Notes under the pieces: model-generated | What the model saw: the letters and a program-made list of their open reading frames with translations, nothing else | Databases searched by the model: none | What the model was told of the DNA's origin: nothing | Assembly: GCA_008638375.1 (NCBI GenBank) | Contig: CM018041.1 | Coordinates: 1,426,001-1,490,000, forward strand | DNA from: Nyssa sinensis | Lineage: Eukaryota > Streptophyta > Magnoliopsida > Cornales > Nyssaceae | Direction of reading: 5' to 3' | Length of the DNA: 64,000 nt | Position numbers and translations under genes: made by a program | Shown: one piece after another, positions 54,600 through 64,000 of the stretch | Layout of the letters: every line of letters starts with the position of its first letter | How positions within the stretch are numbered: the first letter of the stretch is position 1

Positions 54600-55560
54600 A
54601 CTCATCAAATCAGTCGACTGAGCGAAGTTTTACAAAACAACTTAAAGACTTACTGTTCAAATCAATCAACCTCCAATGATAATCAGTCGACTATCTTTTA
54701 AATGTAAAATTAGTATTACAAACAAAACGAGTTGATTGATCCATAAAATTAGTCGACTAAGTGACAATCTTGTGAAATATCCGAACATACTCTCAAAATC
54801 AGTCAATCTAGATGAACTATCAATTGACCGTTTATCAAAGGCAATAGTAGTATACAAACGTAATTAGTCAACTGGTCTAAAAAATTAGTCAACTAATTGT
54901 TCTTTACCAAATGAATCTCAAACTCTCTAAATAAATTGATTAACTTAATCAGTCGACCAATCCTCGTTGTAGTCAACTGGTTCTGTTAATTTAGCAATCA
55001 CAAATTCAAATTTTGAACAAATAAAATAGGAGAAACAACTATTTTTGAAAAGCAACGGACGTATCATTTGAAGAGTTATAAATAGAGGTTCTCTGTGACT
55101 TTCCATGCACTAATTGACAAGTTTACACATTCACATATTTGTTATTGATTTTAGATTTAACGTCTTCCAAATCTGTATCTTAAAAATTATACTCGTCTTA
55201 AATACTCAAAACTTACACCTAATCTATCTATAACGAGTGAACATCTTATTGCACCAAAAACTACTCTAGAAGAAAGTGCTATTTGGTAAACATCCTTGTA
55301 TCATTTCGTTGCAGTAAGAGTTGTGGGTAGGTGTTACCCGGTAAGATCAAATGGTATATTTTTTCAAGCTAAAAGGGTTGAGATATTCACTTTGTAAAAG
55401 TTTGGTCTCCATTTGCAAGGAGGTCACAATAGTAAAAGATTCAAGTGGGAATACTTAAGTAGAGGACGTAAAAAGTTGTTTGAATCTCGTAAAACTATTG
55501 TGTTTGTTATCTCTCACACACTCCTCTATTATTTATTAATTATGCATTTTCAACTTTCAT
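54600..55560 (+). mobile_element. Probable LTR remnant
   Basis: Recurring CAGTCGAC and AGTCAACT words (54605-54985) are followed by a TATAAATAG box near 55078, then segments reminiscent of copia-type LTR ends (GGAGGTCACAATAGTAAA near 55420, AAGTAGAGGACGTAA near 55457, GAATCTCGTAAAACTATTGT near 55483). It is comparable to 42270-43500. No coding domain is seen. Confidence 0.4.
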
Positions 55561-55840
55561 TTTTTTAAATCTGAAAAAAAAAATTGAAAATTGTAAAATA
55601 CTTTATTCATCTTCCCTCTAAGATAAATTTTTGGACAACATAATTGAATCCAAGTTTAGCTCAATAAATTTAAAAGATTTAAAAACACGATTAAGTTTGA
55701 TTTGTTTATAAATGAAGTGTACTTTTTTTTTGGTATAGAAGAGTCGTATAATTAAATGAACAGTATAATTAGAGTTGGCAATTAAAAGCTAAACAATTTA
55801 GCAGTAGGAGCCTCTTAAATACGTGTCGTTGATAGATAAC

Positions 55841-56412
55841 TAGAGGTGCAATTGGGGTAGGCTAACGCAAGCCCAATTCGAATATTTTTTGGACTTGGAT
55901 AATTTATTTTATAATTCAAGACGCGCCCTGGGCAACGAAACATAAGCCCGTCTTCAATTTGGGGCATGCATTGGGAACCGAGTCAAACCTGAACCCGATC
56001 TAATATTATGTTAGGAAGAAGGATTCTATAAACAAACCTTATACATATTATGTATTGGTGTATATATGCACATCTATTGAATGTTATCATCTTTGAACTT
56101 TTATTTTATTTTTTAGGTAGGATGACAGTGAACTGAAAGTTAATATTGTTATTAATTTTTATTTTTTAAAATAAAATAAAATTTCTCAACTTTAGATATG
56201 TGCACCATAAATGACTGTACATATGCTAGCAAATTTAAAATGAAAATTATTTTTCTATAAACATGGTGGGGTTGGCTTGTTGAATCCGATGCTAACATAT
56301 TTAAGTTTAGGTTGGGTTCAGATTAACTTTTTTTGGGATTGAACTCATTGTCTCTATGCTTGGGTTGGGATTGGACATGTCTCAACCCAAACATATTTTA
56401 ATTGCAACTCTA
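55841..56412. mobile_element. hAT-like MITE with perfect target duplication
   Basis: Left end TAGAGGTGCAATT and reverse-complemented right end TAGAGTTGCAATT are inverted repeats with one mismatch. TAGATAAC flanks both sides exactly (55833-55840 and 56413-56420). The 572-bp body has CCCAA/TTGGG words and no coding capacity. Confidence 0.85.
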
Positions 56413-56420
56413 TAGATAAC

Positions 56421-58513
56421 CCAACTTAATCCATTATAGAGTAGAAATAAATGATCACATTAGTTTAATGAAAAAAAATGAAACTTAAATTTATGACCTC
56501 TCATTTGGTCGGCCAACTTAGCCAGTCCAATTAAATGAATTGGGACTTAAATCTATAATTTACCTTTGAATAGCCAATTGGGCTAGACCGATTAAGTGAA
56601 TTGAACTTAAACGAGCCATTATCAAATTGATCTCGAGTTGTGCATGAATGGGTTGTTTCACTACATCAACATTCAAGTATTCCATACTTAGTATATTCAT
56701 TACGTGACTACTCACTCTTCCGCTGCAGCCAGGATGGGCTGAGGCGGCAGAAACTCTGGACGCACGTAGAGCCCATGTTGCCTCTGCGTAACTCTGGCCT
56801 GGCCACTCGAACTTCTTTTTGACACGATCACGCTAACAGCCGTAGCAGCAACTTGTAATGTTCACATACCATAATTTAAGCTTACTCCAGACTTGAGAAT
56901 GTCTAAAATCATAAGTTTGATAATTAGTGGGGAGTATTATTTGTTACCAGGTTTAAGAGGGGCTGTAATACTTAAATTAAGAGCCACGGCAGATACCTAT
57001 CTGCCTAGGAATCAAAAGATGCTCAATAATCAACATATAGTAGGTGCTCAGATACGAGTGACACCTATGGACCATGTTTTCTTATTGTAACAATTTAGTC
57101 ATTCAATTTTTTATTTTATTTTAATTGAAACCAGTTCTAAAAGACCGTTCCAAATTCTTAACGATAATAATTTACGCATTAAAATTATAAGATCTTATTT
57201 GAAAATCATATAAAATTATAGGACTATTTTAAAAATCATATGAAATTATAGAGTATTAAAATATAATTAATTTGAGACGACTGTTAACGGTTGTTTGCAA
57301 TTGGCCTTAGTTGAAATAAAATTAAAAATTAAATTATTATAATTGATAATAAAAAATCTTATTTGAAAGCATGATAAAATTTCAGGGTACTAAAATGTAA
57401 ATAACCCTATTTTCTTAGTAATACTATCCTTACCATGAGATTTTACCAAATCTCTTTACCTATTGACGTAGGTGTTCGGATGCTAAGTAATGCAACCATG
57501 TCACATGAGACTGTATTCACTAGCATCTGCAAATATCAAGAGACTGCATTAATTAGTACCCACCTAATGATGTCAAATATCAAAAGATTGCATTCACTGG
57601 TACCTGACTACTCAGGTCAGCCAATAAAAGAGATTTGGTAGAATTTTTAAATAAGGATAGTACTATTTTATTTTATTTTATTTTCACGTGCATTCAAGCG
57701 TGAATAGAAGCATGCATTTAAACATGCATGTTTACAGTGACGATGAATGAAGAACCACTGTGTGCAGGTAATAAAGAATACAATTGGGTAACCATCTATC
57801 TAAAGCACAAACAGAAATACTAGGGAGGAGCCCTCATAACTGAAAGGAGTGTATATTCTACCTTTCTATAGAATTTATGATTAGAACATATAAAAGCAGA
57901 ATACACTGCATAGAGAAAAGAGGCGCACTATATTTACTTTAGTGATATAGTATGTTTCAATGAGAATAACAGAATCTGAAGTATTACCTCTATTTAAGCA
58001 CTCCAAAGGCTCTATTTTCCTCAGTTGTCCTGGCAACCAGCTGAAGCATTTTAGACTTGCCATCCTCTGCATTGTTGTTCCCCCAGTGTGTGCCTACTAA
58101 GGTTATAATCATAGGAGGAGAAAAATTACCATACTTGATTCTAACAGTAACTTTTTTTCTAGACAACGACAAAAAATTGTGTAAAAAGCTGTGATTTTTG
58201 TTTAACTTTATAGGTAAGAAGAAAGATTATACAACTAGCACAGTCAACTAGTCAAGTAACTCCTACAGGCACTATCCACATGCAAGAGAAAGTAATACAC
58301 ATTAAAACAACTTGCCAAAAAAAAAAAAAAATACGCATAAAACAATACATTATATTAATATGTGTACATCTAACCATCCCTAGACCCCACAGTGGCGGGA
58401 GCCTCATGCACTGTTACAAAAGTGAAATCTCTTGCATTCTATTGTATTCTGTATGCCATCATGGCATATTGATTCCAGATGGAATGACCCTACTGCCAGT
58501 CGGGGCTCTCCAT
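56421..58513. other. Intergenic region downstream of the zinc-ribbon gene
   Basis: About 2.1 kb with no supported gene. The part nearest 58513 is probably the 3' UTR of the minus-strand gene; the small minus-strand frames at 57881-58172 overlap each other and have no recognisable similarity. Confidence 0.5.
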
Positions 58514-61500
58514 TCATTTCTCCTCAAACTCCACATCGATGATCTCAGGTTCAGACTTTGAGGAAGAAGCACGGCCTCCACCACCTCTTGAAAAAGAATC
58601 CCCTTTTGGTTGCCACACTATGCTTCTGCAGCTCGTACAGCGAATTGTTTGGCTCTTGTAACCCACAAACTGCATCCTACAAGCTGGACAAGCTCCCTGT
58701 TCAAGTTATTTAAACTCAGCTTAATAATCAATTCATTTAATCACAAGTAACTCCAACATAGGTGTCGATAGAAGGTGATACTAGTCACATCAGCAACAAA
58801 ATCCTATCTGAGACGCACCCTATAACTGCAAGTGAAAGCCTAAGTGCACTCAGTAGCTTTAAATTGTCAACATTTTAGCCAATGTTGCAATCTAAGCCAT
58901 TCGGTTAATAGAAATTTCCGGGGCCTTCCTGGCTTCACTCATCCTTCTTTGACATCAGAGGTTCAGGATACAGGCTACTATTATTTAATATTTTGCAGCT
59001 AAATTATTACGAATTCGAGAAACTAATGAGATTGTCTCAAGAGTAACTTGATTGAAATCAGAAAAGAAATTAGTGTGAAGAGCAGGCTACAGAATTTCGA
59101 ATAATTGTTTGTTGCTAAGTGACAATAACATTTGGGATGATGTACTATGGAGTCCAAAAAATTCTGAATTAAAGCAAATAAAGTAGTAAATTACTCAGAT
59201 CCGGATATAGACTCCATATTAATTATGACAAATATGGATTGTTATAGCATGGAGTAGGAACAGGAATGTGGTTCATTATATATTTTAAAATGTGAAACAA
59301 TACAAGTATGCTTATATAAATGACATATTTAGTTCAAATTGCAAGACTGGATCCCTTTCAACTAGGAGATTACATGCAGAAGCATTTTACTATCCTATAT
59401 ACATTGAACTTTTTATGTGCTATGGCAATTTCCATGGCATTTTCAGGTAACCATGCTTTAAATCCATAATAAAAGATTGAGAATAATTGATTTCAAGAGG
59501 TTGACTTATTCATTTTGTAGACTTTGGAGAAGATTTCCCATTTCCTTTTGCTTCTATCATCTTCTTTCAGCCAACCACAAAATCCTAATCCTAATTATTC
59601 CTTTGAAAGTTTAACTCCAAACTAGGATGAAGTTAAGAGTTTTGGCCCAATTGCATGCCACAAATTTATTTGTGTGGGCTTTCTATTGGGCCAATCCAAA
59701 CACACACTTGGACCCATGAGAAGAGCACTAACAATCAATATTGCTTTGGATATGAATGCCGGATTCCATGAGAAAAGGAACCTTGCTTGCAAGAAAAAAG
59801 AAGTGGGGCCAAATACTTCGAGCTAGTCTGCAATTAAGAAATTGGCGATCTCAAGTGCTCCCCATACAATTCTGAGTAATCCTTTCTGCCCTTTTCCTTG
59901 AACAAATTATATGTACTCACCTTCTGGGGATTTAAGCCGGGCCGGGGAAAGGTGGGGTCTTTTATTTCTATTGAAGTCTTGACTAGGACATTGATGTTAC
60001 CTTAAAGAAGCAAGGAAAAAGATGAACAGTGAAATTTTTACAGAAGAAAAGCCAGACCAATTTCTAAATCCCAAAAAGGAATAGTAGACATCTTAACAGA
60101 AATCATGTGCACCAACTAGCTTGCCTAATTCTGCCTCGTCTGGATTATTGATGAATCTGATACAACACTGTTCGATAATTAGGAAGCAACATCATCTTCA
60201 ACGACGTCAAGGACATGGAAAAACATGCCAAACAGGATAAAATATATTAGGGGACCATCACCATGCCAAGTAACAAGATAACAGAACCCACCAACCCCCC
60301 CTTGTGAATAGGACTATAATGTTAGATTAAAAAAATTGATCATTCAAATGGTAAGAACTAAGAATATCTGATCACACTGATTTTTGGCCTGACATACTAC
60401 TCAAAAGATTATCCCCACTAATAACAAGGTACTAGACCATAAGTGCAGCTCCAACAGTAAATTCCAAGCGGTGCCAAGTGTGTGATATAGGACTTGACTA
60501 GTCCAATTGCAAATTAAGAAAGTAATAATATTTGAAAAACTTAAAGGAAAAAATACTTAATAAAAAAACTTAAGACATAATATGGAAACTAACAACAACC
60601 ACTTTTACCTTAATGACAAAATTATTGGCAACAGCACCAATGAGAAGAGGACCAACAAATGGCAGTGTCAATGTTGCAAATATCAAGAACTGAAATAGCC
60701 ATCCAGATAGGGCAAACCAGAGGAAGAAGATTGTCTACATAAACAAATATATATAACGTGAGCTAACAGAGAATTGTATAGCCAGAGAGTCAGAGACCAC
60801 GATGTATGGAAAGAGAAACACTCCGTATAATTTTGGCCTATCCAGCTTACAATACTATTTTTACTAAAAACTGCCAGTGTTGCATTGCATATACCCAACA
60901 AGTGAAACAAAAGGTAGAAAGAAGTGATGAAGAATGAAGATGTAATTGTTTTCATGGCCTTCCCAAAATATGAATCCGTTGTATCAAAGTAGAATAGATG
61001 CTCAATGCCACTTGTGGACAAAATATAACAACACAACCACAAATTTAGCGAGTGAGATAACAATTGAAATGGGAAATAATGAATTATTTTGTTTTGATAA
61101 TTTCAGATTGATTAGCATGAGGTATACCTATGCAGAGTATGAGAATCTCTTTCATAGCTTGTGATAATTTTCTTCAATGTTTGAGTTATTTCAGCTGGCA
61201 GAGGTTGACTATAGACACTATACACAATGACAGATCCTAACAGAGTAAAATCATAGTAACTTTTATGGGACAGCACTTATGATGGACAGAGTTGAAATAT
61301 TATCAAATTCAAGTTTCATTAATCTTCCCATCTGATACGTCTACGGATTTCTCGTCTAGAAACTTGTATAAAAGATATCTTTTGATAAATGATATTAGTC
61401 GTTGTGTATTACAAATTTATTTTTTTTGATAAGTGTATTATATATTTAATAATGAAAATAATGTTTCAGAAAAACTCATCTGATAACTACAATAAAATTA

Positions 61501-62674
61501 GCCATTTTCTCCAATCCTAGTGGATGTATCTTTTTGTTGTCATTCCCCCGACATAATTTTGACAATCCTTCAAAAATTTCACTAGAGATGATGACTAGGA
61601 TCATGAAATAGACCTCGTCAAGAAAACAGTATACATCAAGAACTACCCGTAGCAATATAACATGCAGCATAAATTCAGGAGAATACTCACAGCCAAACTT
61701 CTTCCGAATGGAGTATCCAAAAAATCATTGAGCTGCTTCCTGTACTGCAATCATGACAGGGGAAAAGAATTAACAAAACTGACTTCATAACATCAAATCC
61801 AGAAAATTATCTTCTAAGGCCACAGCTCAAGACCATGGATCATAATAAAGAGACTGGTAGTCTGAGTTGGATTTGTTCTGGGTTTGTCAAACTGAATAGA
61901 GGTAAAACTCAAGATAATAGTTCGGCCAAAAATGTAAAGCATTCGGCCGTTCGAGTTTTCTTTCTGACAATTAAGCAGATAATGAAGTAACTTCAAGGTG
62001 TTATCATCTACATTTTGGGAGAGAAGAGACAAATGAAAATTCAAGCCATTGAGACAATTTCAGATTCCGACCACAGAATATTTCAAGAAATGGTAATCAA
62101 TTGGCAAATTGAATTGAAAATAATGTCCTAGCTATCCGAATATATACACACACATATACATATCGAGTCCGCTTCACAGTTAAACGCATTAAGAGATTGA
62201 TATTGATTTCTTCCCCCAAAAAAAGTCTCATAATTCGGATTAAATCAATATCATATCATGTTATGAAAATGAGAAAATAAAGGGGGAACAAACCCTTGGC
62301 CAATTTCTGCTGAAATCGATGGTAAAAGTCCGCCACCTCTGTGTTATCTCGAACTCGCGGTCGAGCTCCTTGGCACGATCGGCGGCGGATTCGGCAACAG
62401 TCGAGAGCCGCAGTGAGACGGAGTAACGACGGTCTATGCGCTCGGCGGTCTTCTTAGTTTCATAAAGGAGCTGCTCAAAGCCGTCGTTGGCACTCCGCCA
62501 GACGTCCGTCCAAACCTGACCGGAGACCATACGTTTCGCAAATCCATCAAAGTCACTGCGCCTGAAGGCCTGTACTCTGGCCGTGTGGTGACGAGGGGCG
62601 AGTTGTCTGTGGGTTTTACAGAGGCGTTGCAATTTTGAGGAGAATAACGGGTGCCATGGCAGGTTCGTCGTCAT
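58514..62674 (-). CDS. Probable plastid membrane protein with C-terminal zinc ribbon
   Basis: Exons 62294-62674, 61691-61744, 60609-60734 and 58514-58696 join in phase 0 to 247 residues. The N-terminus, rich in Arg, Ser and His with no acidic residues for the first 40, resembles a plastid transit peptide. Residues 50-127 are helical and charged (ESAADRAKELDREFEITQRW). Residues 146-187 form a hydrophobic hairpin (FFLWFALSGWLFQFLIF, then LPFVGPLLIGAVANNFVI), suggesting two membrane spans. A four-cysteine zinc ribbon follows: C190-x2-C193 and C207-x2-C210 in CPACRMQFVGYKSQ and RCTSC. The tail is Gly/Ser-rich and ends with EPEIIDVEFEEK. The architecture is one I associate with conserved plant proteins of unknown function; I do not recognise a named gene. 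Plastid location is inferred from the N-terminus only. Confidence 0.82.
61420..61432 (-). mobile_element. 13-bp retroposon tail
   Basis: The insert is a T-run followed by GATAA, between GTGTATTACAAATTTA (61404-61419) and GTGTATTATATATTTA (61433-61448), 14 of 16 matching. It has the same end as the insert at 49325, and lies in intron 2 of the zinc-ribbon gene. Confidence 0.5.
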
Positions 62675-64000
62675 CACCTCAGGGACGTTTTTTTTTTTTA
62701 GGAGAAGGATAGAGAAGACTGCACCTTCCAGCTTCCGGTTTAGAAAGGTTGAATCAAATTCTATTTTAGCCCCCCAACTTTTATTGAATTTAATACTTGT
62801 CCTCTTTAGTTCACACCCTTCTCACAACTGCCCTGCTCCGTTCTTCGGCCGCGAGGCCCAAGACCTGTGTCGGTAAAGGTACCCGTGGTACTGTGGTAGT
62901 GCTGTCTTAAATGTGGATCGTTACGTGTATCGTTGAAGGTCGGAGGTTTTAAATAAGTGAGTTACGAATATTGAATATTGCGATTTTATTAGTTAGTATA
63001 ATACATATTTATACATATATTACATATATTGATGAAATCATAAAAATTTGATATTCTGCAAATTAACAAAACAGTTCTTTTTAAATAGAATAATGTTGGC
63101 TCTACCCAAAATGGTATCTTAAAATTCTATACCAAAGAGGACTAGCTCATGTCCAATTGTTTTATCTGTTTAATTGTTATTTATTTAATTTTATTTTAAA
63201 TTTCATGACACTATATTATTAATAATATTTTAAATTATATACTTAATTTAATTGTACAACATCAATATCCATTATTTGAAATATAAAATTGTGGATATAA
63301 ATTTGGAAGTGTGTTATTATTATTTTAAATTGCGATGGAGTTTGTCTCCTTTATCTTTTGATTGAATTTTGAATAAGTTTTTAATTAGCTCGGTTAGTCG
63401 ACGTTAAATAATTTAACTTTTTTATATAATATTAAAATAATTATTATTTTTATTGAGTTGAATTTAATAATTTCACAAAGTTTATAATATACTAAGTTTA
63501 ATTTGTTTATTTCAATTATTTTAAATAAATTTCTAACCGAATCAATCACAATTTAAACTCAAATAGTTCGATTTATTTTTCAGTCCTGATTTGATACAAT
63601 TTTTGCGTCCCATTTTTACATTTGTGTTTGAAAAACTAATTTTTAAAATCACGTTTTATAGTTTGATTAAATTTTCAAACCTACTTTTATATTAATTGTA
63701 ATTTCATTTGTGCAACCCTTATTTTAAATCAAATAGTTTGCATAGGTTTTTAGGCATTGTTAAATGGCCTCACATATCACCAAGAGAGTAGTTCAATAGA
63801 GAAGTGAGTCACAGTAATAAGTGTTTTGTCAAACATAAGATACGAGCTCAAGTGAAATTCTCTTTTGAATTTAGGTTGTGAGAGAATAAAATTCATTATC
63901 TTTTTTCGACCGATTTAACAAAAAGGCAAATCTCCTTTGAAACCTAATCTCAACATAACCGGACCCGGAAGGGAATGTTACCCTTACCACCAAACACATA
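62675..64000. other. Upstream flank of the zinc-ribbon gene and intergenic sequence
   Basis: A short 5' leader with a run of T (62689-62699) is followed by AT-rich DNA to the window end. No further gene, repeat or RNA gene is supported. Confidence 0.5.

Noticed and set aside
58280..58561. 93-residue plus-strand frame
   Set aside because: It is antisense to the last exon and 3' UTR of the zinc-ribbon gene.
60683..61063. 126-residue minus-strand frame
   Set aside because: It covers exon 3 of the zinc-ribbon gene in the wrong frame plus intron; the true frame encodes the membrane hairpin.

Overview
The window looks like nuclear DNA of a flowering plant, most likely a eudicot; I cannot name the species. 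Genes are split by long AT-rich introns with GT-AG borders. The protein families (PPR, ALMT, S-protein homologue, plant eL13) are plant-type. Spaces between genes are filled with small non-autonomous DNA transposons, LINE and SINE debris and LTR remnants. Seven protein-coding genes can be reconstructed exon by exon; all join in phase except for one single-base frameshift.

Layout, plus strand: a small LEA-like protein of the At5g17165 type (91-2227, 2 exons); a 1455-residue plastid PPR protein with an SMR-like C-terminus, probable orthologue of Arabidopsis EMB1270 (5442-11946, 4 exons, one GC-AG intron); cytosolic ribosomal protein eL13/RPL13 (17373-18829, with a non-coding leader exon near 14835-14886); an ALMT-family anion channel (22764-29245, 6 exons, with an apparent +1 frameshift near 22827); and an intronless S-protein homologue (31212-31670).

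Minus strand: a 22-exon, 20.7-kb XRN-type 5'-3' exoribonuclease (53291 down to 32623), nearest to nuclear XRN2/XRN3, whose zinc-knuckle region is degenerate and whose C-terminal tail is built of repeats of about 92-97 residues; and a 247-residue, probably plastid, membrane protein with a C-terminal CxxC...CxxC zinc ribbon (62674 down to 58514). The genes are ordinary neighbours, not an operon or cluster.

The repeat landscape is the richest part. Six hAT-like MITE copies (9485, 19917, 45309, 46919, 53931, 55841) have matching terminal inverted repeats; four have perfect 8-bp target duplications and two have imperfect ones. A long-TIR, Mutator-like MITE sits in the RPL13 leader intron. LINE pieces encoding zf-RVT and RNase H segments lie in ALMT intron 5 and XRN intron 10. 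Several extremely short retroposon tails (12-54 bp) are flanked by 16-19 bp direct repeats. I found no CRISPR array, rRNA or convincing tRNA gene. I found no clearly new biological system; the strongest leads are the unusual XRN, the frameshifted ALMT and the uncharacterised zinc-ribbon membrane protein.
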